NCBI GenBank assembly: GCA_031277615.1 | Contig: JAITMC010000014.1 | Location: forward strand, 1 to 63,625 | Length of the DNA: 63,625 bases | Reading direction: 5' to 3' | From: Chryseobacterium sp. | GTDB taxonomy: Bacteria > Bacteroidota > Bacteroidia > Flavobacteriales > Weeksellaceae | Part shown: one piece after another, positions 35,744 to 45,223 of the stretch | How the letters are laid out: every line of letters begins with the position of its first letter | Position numbering within the stretch: position 1 is the first letter of the stretch | Notes under the pieces: generated by a model | Seen by the model: the letters and a program-made list of their open reading frames with translations, nothing else | Databases searched by the model: none | Told to the model about the DNA's origin: nothing | Made by a program: the position numbers and the translations under genes

Positions 35744-35788
35744 GGTTTTTATGTTTTTTTTGAATGACAGTTAAAACTTATCCTGAAA

Positions 35789-36121
35789 TTACTTCTTCTT
35801 CAGAGCTTCTCCTTCAAAAATAATCCCTTCCCATCCGTATTTCATAAAATTTCTGATATTCTGATGATCAGTTCCTTCCGGATTTTTTAAGACATCTTCC
35901 CGGTAGAATTCTCCGAAAAGAGGCAGGGTGTGCTCTCCGGATAATCCCTGAAGTCTGGCAAAACTGAAAACCTTGCATGATCCATTGTTCTGTCCGGCCT
36001 CATTCATGGTATTTCCATTTTTAAATGCAGTGGGAGTAAATTCGTAATGCTCGTCGATATACGCGATCACTTCTTTGAACTGAATAGATTCAGGATTGTT
36101 TTTTACAGTTTCTGATAACAT
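35789..36121 (-). CDS. HopJ-family protein
   Basis: This 110-residue soluble protein matches the HopJ type III effector family: YEFTPTAFKNGNTMNEAGQN, NGSCKVFSFARLQGLS, then PEGTDHQNIRNFMKYGWEGI. Despite the name the family is widespread in free-living bacteria without type III secretion; none is visible here, and its function is unknown. It is divergent from the rtcB unit and shares the TRCGCA repeats in between. Its own -7 box (36139-36146) is 18 bp from the ATG. It probably heads the operon with the WYL regulator. Confidence 0.9.
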   Translation of the reverse strand: MLSETVKNNPESIQFKEVIAYIDEHYEFTPTAFKNGNTMNEAGQNNGSCKVFSFARLQGLSGEHTLPLFGEFYREDVLKNPEGTDHQNIRNFMKYGWEGIIFEGEALKKK

Positions 36122-36138
36122 ATATATTTATTTTGTGT

Positions 36139-36146
36139 CAAAAATA
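36139..36146 (-). promoter_or_regulatory. -7 box for the HopJ/WYL unit
   Basis: TATTTTTG on the minus strand fits TAnnTTTG. The TRCGCA pair of promoter C lies 17 bp upstream. Both hexamers there are the self-complementary TGCGCA, so one operator could serve both directions. Confidence 0.55.
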
Positions 36147-36163
36147 ATTAAATTTTTTTTATC

Positions 36164-36200
36164 TGCGCAGAATTATTGCGCACTTGTGTTGTTACTTTGC
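36164..36200 (+). promoter_or_regulatory. repair-regulon promoter C (tRNA-like RNA/rtcB unit)
   Basis: TGCGCA (36164-36169), 7 bp, TGCGCA (36177-36182), 9 bp, TTACTTTGC (36192-36200). The tRNA-like fold begins 12 bp downstream. Same order and spacing as promoters A and B. Confidence 0.85.
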
Positions 36201-36211
36201 AATATCAAAAT

Positions 36212-36402
36212 GACCTTGTAGCTTAAAAGGAAAAGCCTACGGAAAAATTTACGTATTCGTAGAGTTTGAGGATATTCCGGTTAGACCTGCGCGGACTAAT
36301 GGGTAGAGTTTACAGATGCACCGAAATTCTCGGGAAAGTAGGGAAGCGTATTTACAGCCTCAATGCCAATAGGGAATGTGAGTTCGAATCTCACCAGGGT
36401 TA
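36212..36402 (+). ncRNA. large tRNA-like RNA, candidate Y RNA, upstream of rtcB
   Basis: The ends form a tRNA-like shell. A 7-bp acceptor stem pairs GACCTTG (36212-36218) with CAGGGTT (36395-36401, two G-U pairs). TA follows, then a D arm GCTT-AAAAGGAA-AAGC (36221-36236) and a T arm GTGAG-TTCGAAT-CTCAC (36378-36394). Between D and T arms are 141 nt instead of about 22. They contain CTACG/CGTAG, a long-range stem TTGAGG/CCTCAA (36266-36271 with 36358-36363), a second D-like hairpin GACT-AATGGGTAG-AGTT and CCGA-AATTC-TCGG. No CCA is encoded and no anticodon arm can be drawn. It parallels the RNA upstream of the TROVE gene. No terminator separates it from rtcB, so the two may be cotranscribed and processed. 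Confidence 0.82.
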
Positions 36403-36487
36403 CATAGAAATTAATAAAAATGAATTGCAGCAGCTTAGTCTGAATGGGATAATGAAAATCAGAAAATGACGGCAGATAAGGCTCTGA

Positions 36488-37888
<1,401 letters not shown>

Positions 37889-37929
37889 GTTTACATAAGC
37901 CTTCGATTGATTAGGTTTTATTTTTTTTA

Positions 37930-37960
37930 AAAATATTGTGTTCAGTTCACAATATTTTCA
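37930..37960 (+). terminator. terminator-like inverted repeat after rtcB
   Basis: AAAATATTGTG pairs perfectly with CACAATATTTT around TTCAGTT. The 11-bp stem is flanked by A and T runs. Confidence 0.65.
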
Positions 37961-38007
37961 GATATTTATACAAACTATTTTTGAGGAGAATAATTTATTC
38001 GTCCTAT

Positions 38008-38040
38008 GTAGGCAGGCGCAACCCTGCCTACTTTATTTTC
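38008..38040. terminator. bidirectional terminator between rtcB and the DUF1501 gene
   Basis: GTAGGCAGG pairs with CCTGCCTAC around CGCAAC, followed by TTTATTTTC on the plus strand. Confidence 0.7.
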
Positions 38041-38048
38041 CTTATCCT

Positions 38049-39233
38049 TCAGACAAAATCATACACTCCGTTTTTCCAGCCTAAAACTTTGGAAGAATCA
38101 GCTTTAAGCCAGTTTTTCAGAATGGTGGCATATACTTTTCTGAAATCTTCGGTATAGATCAGATCGCCTTCATTCAGATGCTGAAGATCAGGGAGAGGAT
38201 TCAGAAGGCCTTTCTTTTTCAGTCCGCCGCTGATAAAAAACATCTGGTTGGCAGTTCCGTGATCGGTTCCGTTGCTGGCATTCTGAGCTACGCGGCGTCC
38301 GAATTCCGAGAAGGTCATCAGAAGAATATTGTTGAAGAGACCGTTACTTTTCATATCGGCTACAAAGGATTTTACGGCTTCATTGATGTCGCTGAACAGT
38401 TTTTTCTGTCTTTCATTCTGGTTCACATGGGTATCGAAGCTTCCCACGGAAAGATAATATACCTGGGTGTTGATGTCGGACTTAATGAGGGAAGCCACTG
38501 TTCGGAAATCTTTTCCGAGTTGTGAATTCGGATAGGTCTGGTCTGTTTTCCTGGCTTTGCTTTTTTCAAAAATATAATCTGCGTTATTGAGGGTTGAGCC
38601 TAGAGTCTGGTATAAATAAGAAACTGTTTCGTCTTCATGATGATGGTCGTACAGCGCTTTGAAATATTTTTCCTGGCTGGTCTGGTAAAGTCTTTTAGGA
38701 TCTTTGAAGGCGAAAGCTTTATTGTTTTCACCTTTCAGGGCAAGACTCAGCATATCATCCACTTCCAGGGCCTGGGTGGGATGTTCGCAGCGGTGGCATT
38801 CTTCATCAAGAAAGCGGCCGAGCCATCCGGTTTCCAGAAATTCATCGCTGCGGCTTGCGGAATGCCAGATATCCATGCTTCTGAAATGAGATTTATCCGG
38901 ATCGGGATAGCCCACATTATTCATCACCGAAAGCTCACCGTTATCATAAAGTTCTTTAAAATAGGAAAGAGCCGGATTGATTCCTGTTTCATCATTTAAC
39001 GGCAGCGAATCTTTAATCGCAATGTTGTTCCTTTCCCTGAAATAAATATCGTTCCTTACAGGAATAATCGTATTGAGTCCGTCATTTCCGCCTGTAAACT
39101 GAAGCACAACCAGAATTTTCTGATTCGGTTCCAGAGCTCCTTCCAGGGTCATAGCCTTTAAAAAATCAGGCATCATCAGTGAAGCTGCTGCCAGTGAACT
39201 TATTTTGAGGAATTCTCTTCTTTTGATTAACAT
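38049..39233 (-). CDS. DUF1501 domain protein, Tat-exported
   Basis: This 394-residue protein starts with a twin-arginine signal (KRREFLKISSLAAASLM). DUF1501 belongs to the sulfatase/alkaline-phosphatase-like fold. Segments seen are LVVLQFTGGNDGLNTIIPV, PALSYFKELYDNGELSVMNNVGYPDPDKSHF and LMTFSEFGRRVAQNASNGTDHGTANQMFF. The Asn-Asp and Asp-His residues resemble the fold's metal ligands. It pairs with the DUF1800 gene 32 bp upstream, an arrangement common across Bacteroidota and Planctomycetes. The function of the pair is not established; export suggests a role at the cell envelope. Confidence 0.9.
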   Translation of the reverse strand: MLIKRREFLKISSLAAASLMMPDFLKAMTLEGALEPNQKILVVLQFTGGNDGLNTIIPVRNDIYFRERNNIAIKDSLPLNDETGINPALSYFKELYDNGELSVMNNVGYPDPDKSHFRSMDIWHSASRSDEFLETGWLGRFLDEECHRCEHPTQALEVDDMLSLALKGENNKAFAFKDPKRLYQTSQEKYFKALYDHHHEDETVSYLYQTLGSTLNNADYIFEKSKARKTDQTYPNSQLGKDFRTVASLIKSDINTQVYYLSVGSFDTHVNQNERQKKLFSDINEAVKSFVADMKSNGLFNNILLMTFSEFGRRVAQNASNGTDHGTANQMFFISGGLKKKGLLNPLPDLQHLNEGDLIYTEDFRKVYATILKNWLKADSSKVLGWKNGVYDFV

Positions 39234-39265
39234 ACTTCTTGGTTTGGGTTAAACAGCCATTGATT

Positions 39266-40642
39266 TCACATTAACTGATACTCGGGTGTAGACATCAGAT
39301 TAATTACAGTCATTTTTATACTCTTATCTGAAAAGTTTTTTACAGAAGCCATGTCAAGGGTTCCGGCCTTCTGAATCAGATAATCCTCACAGTTTTTTCC
39401 GGCAAAAACCTTTTCCACCCGATCCCAGTCAATGGTAATATTGGGATTTTTAAAAGCTTTATTTAAAGCCGTTTCTCTGGATTTCATGCCCATATCAATA
39501 TCATCATCCTGCCGCGGACTGTACTCAAGAGGCCGGAGGCCGGACCAGATCTGAGGAACCTGAAGTCTGAGCATAAGCGTAGAGCTGTCGATCCATGATT
39601 TTCCATTGGGCCACCCGGATACATTCGGGGGATAAAGCAGCATCTGACCCAGAAGTTTCTGATAAACAATGAGGTTTTCCGGATTCTGAATGTGCATGGG
39701 AAGCATTCTCATCATCCCGGCCATCAGCTCAACAGGAGATTTTATCCTGTTTCCGATATTCTTCTGATCATAAAACCACGAACCTGAAAATATAGAATAC
39801 ATAAGTTTTTTAATATCATATCCGGAATTGTAGAAGTCACTGCTCAGCGTATCAATAATCGTGTTGTCCGGAATTTCATTCACAAAGAATGTATAGATCT
39901 TAGTAGTAATAAACTTTGCTGTTGCCTTCTGTTCGAGGATGATATTGAGAATATCTATACCCTTGAAGTTTCCGGTTTTTCCCAGAAATGTTTTGATTCC
40001 TTCATCATGAAGCTGTTTTCTCTCTTTAAAATTTCCTTCCTTGTCAAACCCCCATCCTGTAAATGCTCTGGCACCTTCCCGGATGTCCTGTTCCGTATAA
40101 TTTCCCCTGCCCGTGGTAAAAAGCTCCATGACTTCGCGGGCAAAGTTTTCATTGGGATGATCCTTTTTATTCTGCTGATTGTTGAGAAAACTCAGCATAG
40201 CCGGGGAGCTGCTCACTTCAAAGAGCAGATCTTTAAAATTTCCGAGCGCATTTCTCCGGATGGTGTTGAGGAGTTTTCTGTTGAATTCAGGATTATTCAC
40301 TCTTGATGCAAAATGCCCGTGCCAGAAGAAAGCCATTTTTTCCCGGAGCTGTTCATGGCTGTTCACCATTTTATCAAGAAAATTAAGGTTCAGTTCATTG
40401 TTCTGAGCTTTGGTGATCCTTTGTAACTCCTTTTTCTTTTCTTCAGGAGTTTTGGTATTCATATCGGCAGCAAAATCCGGATCAGGGGTGTCATACATTA
40501 CTTCTGTTAAGGATTCTTCTTTAAACAGTTCGTCAGTCAGTGCTTTAATGCTCTTATCTTTCAGGTCTCCGATCTGGTTGATCCCCATTCCGAAGCCTGC
40601 GCGCCATAAAAGATGCTTATGATGTAATAATGAATCAGCCAT
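39266..40642 (-). CDS. DUF1800 domain protein
   Basis: This 458-residue protein has the DUF1800 features HLLWRAGFGMGINQI, MAFFWHGHFAS, FAREVMELFTTGRGNYTEQDIREGARAFTGW and LYPPNVSGWPNGKSWIDSS. No clear signal peptide is present, unlike its partner, although DUF1800 proteins are usually found with exported DUF1501 proteins. The gene is upstream of and cotranscribed with the DUF1501 gene. No enzyme activity is known to me for the family. Confidence 0.9.
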   Translation of the reverse strand: MADSLLHHKHLLWRAGFGMGINQIGDLKDKSIKALTDELFKEESLTEVMYDTPDPDFAADMNTKTPEEKKKELQRITKAQNNELNLNFLDKMVNSHEQLREKMAFFWHGHFASRVNNPEFNRKLLNTIRRNALGNFKDLLFEVSSSPAMLSFLNNQQNKKDHPNENFAREVMELFTTGRGNYTEQDIREGARAFTGWGFDKEGNFKERKQLHDEGIKTFLGKTGNFKGIDILNIILEQKATAKFITTKIYTFFVNEIPDNTIIDTLSSDFYNSGYDIKKLMYSIFSGSWFYDQKNIGNRIKSPVELMAGMMRMLPMHIQNPENLIVYQKLLGQMLLYPPNVSGWPNGKSWIDSSTLMLRLQVPQIWSGLRPLEYSPRQDDDIDMGMKSRETALNKAFKNPNITIDWDRVEKVFAGKNCEDYLIQKAGTLDMASVKNFSDKSIKMTVINLMSTPEYQLM

Positions 40643-41004
40643 TCTGAAAGTTTATATTTTGATGTATTTGGTGTAATAAGGTTAAAATTATAACGGGTGA
40701 AAGCAGGAGATCGTATTTTAGAGGCAGTGGATAACTGTCAATTCTAAAAACACATTAAAATAAAACCATAGATCGTCCTGTTTTTTTATCATGAGGAATA
40801 AAATAATCTGATATTGTGAAATAAATTCTAATTTTTACTTTTTTAATCTCTATTCTTTAAACACTTATTTAATTTTTTAATATAATTTAACATATTGATA
40901 TTCATTGTATTGTATTCTGTTTGTGTGTTAAAATAGAAAGAAATACTTTCCTTGGCACGATTTTTACATCCTCTTGCTTAGTAAAATTTAAAAAAATTAG
41001 AGTT
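40643..41004. other. 362-bp spacer with a sigma-54-like promoter
   Basis: No gene is supported. At 40952-40968 TTGGCACGATTTTTACA resembles the -24/-12 sigma-54 promoter: TGGCACG is exact, and the -12 element is TTAC where TTGC is expected. It lies 37 bp before the beta-barrel protein start. Confidence 0.4.
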
Positions 41005-41568
41005 ATGAAAATGTTAAAACAAGCCATACTGTTAGCTGGAATTTTAACAGCAGGTATCGCAAGCGCACAGGACTCAAAGATGAATAATATGATCAAGGTT
41101 GGTGCGAATGCTGGTTTAGCAGTTCCTTCGGATAATTTATCTGCAGCTGCCGGGGTAGATGTATCGTATCAGAACCTTATTACTCCGGGATTCGGATTAG
41201 GTATTGCAACCGGATATACTCATTACTTTTCAAAAGATAACAACGGTTATAACAATAATGACGTAGGAGTAATTCCTGTAGGAGCTTTGGTAAGAATCTA
41301 TCCTAAACAGACAGGTTTCTATTTCGGAACCGACTTAGGGTACGGATTTTTGGTGGGCGACAAAAAAGTGGCTTCCAACTCTAATGTTGACAGAGCCAGC
41401 GGAGGTTTCTACATCAAGCCGGAGATCGGGTACCACAACAGAGACTGGAACTTCTTCGTGCAGTATCAGAAGGTTTTTGTAGGAGATAAAGGTGATCTTG
41501 CCGGACAGGACTATAATGTGGGGAACATCGGAGTAGGCTTCGGATACAATATTCCATTAGGAAAGTAG
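41005..41568 (+). CDS. outer-membrane beta-barrel protein
   Basis: This 187-residue protein begins with a signal peptide (MKMLKQAILLAGILTAGIAS, cleavage near SAQ/D). The mature part alternates polar and hydrophobic residues in strands (VGANAGLAVPSDNL, FGLGIATGYTHYF, FYFGTDLGYGFLVG) and ends GVGFGYNIPLGK, as 8-stranded OmpA/OprF-like barrels do. The upstream in-frame extension to 40921 would cover the promoter-like sequence, so I use ATG 41005. A terminator follows. Ligand or role unknown. Confidence 0.82.
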   Translation: MKMLKQAILLAGILTAGIASAQDSKMNNMIKVGANAGLAVPSDNLSAAAGVDVSYQNLITPGFGLGIATGYTHYFSKDNNGYNNNDVGVIPVGALVRIYPKQTGFYFGTDLGYGFLVGDKKVASNSNVDRASGGFYIKPEIGYHNRDWNFFVQYQKVFVGDKGDLAGQDYNVGNIGVGFGYNIPLGK

Positions 41569-41597
41569 TTAGATTTATATATAAACAATTATTAACC

Positions 41598-41628
41598 AAA
41601 CCTTTTCATTTTTGTGGAAAGGTTTTTT
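41598..41628 (+). terminator. intrinsic terminator after the barrel gene
   Basis: AAACCTTTTC pairs with GAAAGGTTT, followed by a run of T. Confidence 0.75.
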
Positions 41629-41659
41629 CCTTCCCTGCAGGATTTACGAAAACTATTAT

Positions 41660-41667
41660 TATATTTG
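41660..41667 (+). promoter_or_regulatory. -7 box for glucokinase
   Basis: TATATTTG fits TAnnTTTG and lies 15 bp before ATG 41683. It rules out the longer reading that starts at 41614. Confidence 0.6.
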
Positions 41668-41682
41668 ATAAAATTTGAGATT

Positions 41683-42732
41683 ATGATTTTAAATCCAAAA
41701 TTTCCGCTTTATTTACCAGGAGTAGAGAACAGTAACAATGATAATGTTTCTATCATTGGAGCCAGCCTCCGTGAAGATATGACCATCTTAGGCTATTTTG
41801 TTTCCAGTAACGGAGGTCTTGAGATAAAAATTCAGAATACGTATACCACAAAAGATTATGCCTCATTTTCCGAGATTCTGAAGAAATTTATTCAGGATAA
41901 CCAACTGGAAAATGTAAAACGTCTTGCAATGGCTGTACCGGGACCCGTAATTGACGGGAAAAGCAGGCCTGAAAGACTTGGCTGGGACCTGGATATTGAA
42001 GAATACACCAGAGATTTCGGCTTTGAAAAAGGAGATATGCTGAATGACCTTGAAGCTTCTGCCTATGGAATGGGACTTCTGGAAGACACCGACCTTGAAC
42101 CGATCTATACCAGCGGACATCTTGAAAAAGGAAATGTCGCTATTCTGGCCCCTGGAAACGGATTGGGGGAAGCCGGTTATTTCTTTGACGGAAAATACCT
42201 GAGACCTTTCGCTACGGAAGGAGGACATTCCGAGTTTTCACCAAGAACCAATGTGGAAGTGGAATTCTACCAGTTCCTGAATAATATTTATGGAATTGTA
42301 AGTTGGGAAAACGTACTTTCCAAGACCGGTCTTTTCAATATTTACCGATTCCTTAGAGACGTTAAAAGACATCCGGAACCGGAATGGCTGGCAGAGCGTC
42401 TGGCAGGAGGAAACTTCGTTCAGGAGCTTTATAAGGCTGCAGTAGAAGAAAATGTACTCATCTGCAGAATCGCTCTAGACACTTTCCTGGAATTCCTGGC
42501 AAGAGAAGCCAATAACCTTGCGCTGAAGCTTAAAGCCACCGGAGGACTTCTGATCTCAGGAGATATTCCGCAGACGGTAAGAGAATATATCGATAAAACG
42601 AAGTTTTACGAAAAATTCAAGATCAGTGATAAGATGGAAGGGTTACTTAAACATACCCCAATCTACCTCATCAAACAGAACCATACGGCATTAAAAGGAG
42701 CCGCGCTTTATACGGCTTACTATCAAAATTAA
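41683..42732 (+). CDS. glk: glucokinase
   Basis: This 349-residue enzyme phosphorylates glucose with ATP. It belongs to the glucokinase family (PF02685 type), with LAMAVPGPVIDGK, LNDLEASAYGMGLL, ILAPGNGLGEAGYFFDGKYLRPFATEGGHSEFSPR (substrate Glu and His) and GGLLISGDIPQTV near the end. The start at 41683 (MILNPKFPLYLPG) is fixed by the promoter at 41660. The gene is monocistronic, with a terminator at 42740. Confidence 0.9.
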   Translation: MILNPKFPLYLPGVENSNNDNVSIIGASLREDMTILGYFVSSNGGLEIKIQNTYTTKDYASFSEILKKFIQDNQLENVKRLAMAVPGPVIDGKSRPERLGWDLDIEEYTRDFGFEKGDMLNDLEASAYGMGLLEDTDLEPIYTSGHLEKGNVAILAPGNGLGEAGYFFDGKYLRPFATEGGHSEFSPRTNVEVEFYQFLNNIYGIVSWENVLSKTGLFNIYRFLRDVKRHPEPEWLAERLAGGNFVQELYKAAVEENVLICRIALDTFLEFLAREANNLALKLKATGGLLISGDIPQTVREYIDKTKFYEKFKISDKMEGLLKHTPIYLIKQNHTALKGAALYTAYYQN

Positions 42733-42739
42733 AATACAG

Positions 42740-42768
42740 AACTCCGGATCATTTCCGGAGTTTTTTTA
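42740..42768 (+). terminator. intrinsic terminator after glk
   Basis: AACTCCGGA pairs with TCCGGAGTT, followed by seven T. Confidence 0.85.
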
Positions 42769-42840
42769 TGGGATGATATTATTCATAAAAATAATCGGTC
42801 ATCTTGATATACATCAATGAAATCTATCGGATAAGTTAGC

Positions 42841-42848
42841 TACATTTG
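42841..42848 (+). promoter_or_regulatory. -7 box for the first YceI gene
   Basis: TACATTTG fits TAnnTTTG, 33 bp before the ATG. Confidence 0.55.
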
Positions 42849-42881
42849 TATCATTAAAATAAGTAAATAAACTTTATTCAA

Positions 42882-43448
42882 ATGAAAAAAATATTTTTGC
42901 TGGCAGTTTTAGCTGGTGGCTTAGCTTTCGGACAGTCTAAAAAGGTGGTAACTTCTGATATTCACTGGTGGGGATACAAAGTGGCGAAGTCTGAGGCAAG
43001 TTCTCATGACGGTACCATTAAAGTAAAATCAGGAGAAATGGTGATGAAAGGAAACCAACTGGTAGGAGGGAGCTTTGTTCTGGATATGAATTCCATCAAT
43101 GCCACTGATCTTTCAGGAGAATATCAGCAGAAACTGAACGGACACCTTAAGAACGGTGATTTCTTTGAGGTTGAAAAATTCCCTACAGCGAGTTTCAAAA
43201 TCACTTCAGTAAAGAAAAACAATGATAAATCATACAATTCACTGGTAACAGGAAATCTTACCGTAAAAGGAAAAACCAATGCAGTGAGCTTCCCTGCAAA
43301 TATTACGTACAGCAATGGAACTGTGAGTCTTCATTCAAAGAAATTCTCCTTCGACAGACAGAAATTTGATGTGGCGTACAAGTCTTCTATGCAGGATGTT
43401 TTTGTGAAAGATGATATTGATATGACCGTAAAGGTAACTGCTAAATAA
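42882..43448 (+). CDS. YceI family protein, copy 1
   Basis: This 188-residue protein has a signal peptide (cleavage near AFG/QS). The YceI lipocalin-like barrel begins SDIHWWGYKVAKSEASSHDGTI. Conserved segments are GSFVLDMNSINATDLSGEY, FFEVEKFPTASFKITSV and VTGNLTVKGKTNAVSFPANI. YceI proteins bind isoprenoid or other long hydrophobic molecules in the periplasm. The following gene encodes a paralogue about 45% alike by eye, and each gene has its own promoter and terminator. Ligand unknown. Confidence 0.9.
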   Translation: MKKIFLLAVLAGGLAFGQSKKVVTSDIHWWGYKVAKSEASSHDGTIKVKSGEMVMKGNQLVGGSFVLDMNSINATDLSGEYQQKLNGHLKNGDFFEVEKFPTASFKITSVKKNNDKSYNSLVTGNLTVKGKTNAVSFPANITYSNGTVSLHSKKFSFDRQKFDVAYKSSMQDVFVKDDIDMTVKVTAK

Positions 43449-43471
43449 TTTAATCAAAAAAAGATTGTTAA

Positions 43472-43505
43472 AAGTGTAGAAGTTCTACACTTTTTTTTAT
43501 TTTTG
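43472..43505 (+). terminator. terminator of YceI copy 1 overlapping the promoter of copy 2
   Basis: AAGTGTAGAA pairs with TTCTACACTT and is followed by a T-run. The last bases of that run are part of TATTTTTG (43498-43505), a TAnnTTTG box 21 bp before the next ATG. Confidence 0.75.
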
Positions 43506-43526
43506 TTGAATTGTAAATAAAAAAGA

Positions 43527-44156
43527 ATGAAAAGATTACTATTGTTTGCTATGGTGTGCGCGAGCATGTCATTTGTATTTGGGCAGAAGAAATTTGATAA
43601 GGTTTCAAAAGTGACTTCATCAGAGATCAGATGGTGGGGATATAAAGTTGTAAAGACCGAAGAATCTTCCCACTCAGGAACGGTAAAGCTGAAAAGCGGA
43701 AAATTCAATTTCGATAAAACAGTTCTTGTAGACGGAGAATTTATTATAGATATGAGAAGCATGATGGCGGGAGATGTATCTGAAGAAGATCAGATCAAAC
43801 TTACCAATGAGCTGAAAAGTACCAATTTCTTTGAAGTGAAAAAATTCCCGGTGGCTAAATTCCATCTGACGAAGATCATTCCTTTGGCCAACAGCCAGTA
43901 CAATTCAACGGTGTATGGGGACATCACGATTAAAGGGGTAAGAAAAACAATCACTTTCCCGGCCAATGTATATGTAACCCAGTTTACCGTAGTGATTGAA
44001 TCCGCTAAATTCTCATTGAACAGAAGAGATTTCAAAGTATTCTATCAGTCTTCACTGAAAGATTATTTCATCAAAAACGAAATGGATTTCCAGTTCAGAG
44101 TTTCTACAGAAAAACTGGATAACGAAAACAGAGTTCCTGTAAAAAAGAAAAAGTAA
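43527..44156 (+). CDS. YceI family protein, copy 2
   Basis: This 209-residue paralogue of the preceding gene product has a signal peptide (near VFG/QK) and the opening TSSEIRWWGYKVVKTEESSHSG. GEFIIDMRSMMAGDVSEED, FFEVKKFPVAKFHLTKI and YGDITIKGVRKTITFPANV keep the YceI pattern. It differs by a longer basic tail (NENRVPVKKKK). Independent transcription and the tail suggest it has diverged in use, but no ligand can be proposed. Confidence 0.9.
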   Translation: MKRLLLFAMVCASMSFVFGQKKFDKVSKVTSSEIRWWGYKVVKTEESSHSGTVKLKSGKFNFDKTVLVDGEFIIDMRSMMAGDVSEEDQIKLTNELKSTNFFEVKKFPVAKFHLTKIIPLANSQYNSTVYGDITIKGVRKTITFPANVYVTQFTVVIESAKFSLNRRDFKVFYQSSLKDYFIKNEMDFQFRVSTEKLDNENRVPVKKKK

Positions 44157-44188
44157 GCTTAAAAGAATAACGATTGATAATGCAAGAA

Positions 44189-44217
44189 AAGAGCGGTGTG
44201 ATACACTGCTCTTTTTT
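44189..44217 (+). terminator. intrinsic terminator after YceI copy 2
   Basis: AAGAGCGGTG pairs with CACTGCTCTT (one mismatch), followed by six T. Confidence 0.78.
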
Positions 44218-44355
44218 ATGGATTTATCCGTAGAACTTTACCATGATTCAGGGTGATAAAAGTCTCTGTATTTCAAAGGTCAGCGAAGCGGCTTTAATTC
44301 CTGTTTCCTTAGAATCAATGCACAGAATAGGAAGGTGTGAAACCGGATCTTTTTC

Positions 44356-44363
44356 TAAATTTG
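44356..44363 (+). promoter_or_regulatory. -7-like box upstream of the hydrolase gene
   Basis: TAAATTTG fits TAnnTTTG, 80 bp before ATG 44444. Confidence 0.4.
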
Positions 44364-44443
44364 TAATTCATAAAAAGTAATGGGTAATGATTTATCAATA
44401 GATTCATCATTATTTATTATCCTGTTTTTATTAAATTAGTACA

Positions 44444-45109
44444 ATGAAAATTTATATTGTAAGCGGGCTGGGAGCTGATTTTAAAGTATTGGAAAGGTTG
44501 GAGTTTCCCAGGCACTGTGAATTGGTTTTTATAGACTGGCTCATTCCTGAAAAAAATGAACCTTTCGGGTCCTATGTTCAAAGAATGGCAGAGAAAGTAG
44601 ATCCTTCCGAGCCTTTCTGCCTGTTGGGATATTCTTTTGGAGGAATTATGGTGCAGGAAATCAATAAGCTGAAGCCTGCCGAAAAAGTAGTTATTCTGGG
44701 AAGCATCAAATCCGATAAAGAAAAATCCAGATTCATCAGAACCGGGGAGATTACAAAAATCCCGAGGATATTGCCGGTAGGTCTGTTTAATGATAGAGCA
44801 GCAACGGTATATTCTGTGGTGAGAAAGCTTTTTGATCCTAAAAATCCTAAAATCCTGCAGTATTTCCGGGTGAGAGATCCTTACTACCTGAAATGGTCCG
44901 TAGAAAAGGTTTCAGAATGGAAATTCGAGGAAAATCCGGATGTGATCCAGATTCTGGGCGATAAGGATATTGTTTTTCCGATCCGCTATTCCAAACCTGA
45001 TTATGTCATCAAAGGCGGCACTCATTTGTTCCCTGCCACAAGATCCAAAGAAGTTTCCAAAATACTGAATCAGGTATTCAGTGAAGTGACAGAGAAGGAT
45101 TTTCATTAA
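44444..45109 (+). CDS. alpha/beta hydrolase
   Basis: This 221-residue cytoplasmic protein has the alpha/beta-hydrolase pattern. KIYIVSGLGADFKVLERL is followed by the nucleophile elbow LLGYSFGGIMVQE, with Ser in GYSFGG near residue 65. VIQILGDKDIVFP holds the acid and GGTHLFPATRS the histidine near the end. It lacks a large lid, so the substrate is probably small. It stands alone before the serine dehydratase gene. Confidence 0.82.
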   Translation: MKIYIVSGLGADFKVLERLEFPRHCELVFIDWLIPEKNEPFGSYVQRMAEKVDPSEPFCLLGYSFGGIMVQEINKLKPAEKVVILGSIKSDKEKSRFIRTGEITKIPRILPVGLFNDRAATVYSVVRKLFDPKNPKILQYFRVRDPYYLKWSVEKVSEWKFEENPDVIQILGDKDIVFPIRYSKPDYVIKGGTHLFPATRSKEVSKILNQVFSEVTEKDFH

Positions 45110-45188
45110 AACTTATCATCTGTTTTCAAAATCCTTATTTTATCCTTAATCGCTTTATATAAGATCAACTTTATTGGGATTTATCATG

Positions 45189-45196
45189 TATCTTTG
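45189..45196 (+). promoter_or_regulatory. -7 box for L-serine dehydratase
   Basis: TATCTTTG fits TAnnTTTG, 27 bp before ATG 45224. The alternative start at 45194 would lie inside it. Confidence 0.6.
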
Positions 45197-45223
45197 TTTT
45201 TCGAGGAAAATGAAGAATCATTT

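Noticed and set aside
35789-36121. HopJ as evidence of a type III secretion effector
   Set aside because: The name is historical; no secretion genes are present, and the family is common in non-pathogens.
36266-36469. 67-residue plus-strand ORF upstream of rtcB
   Set aside because: It lies inside the tRNA-like RNA, whose paired arms explain the sequence better.
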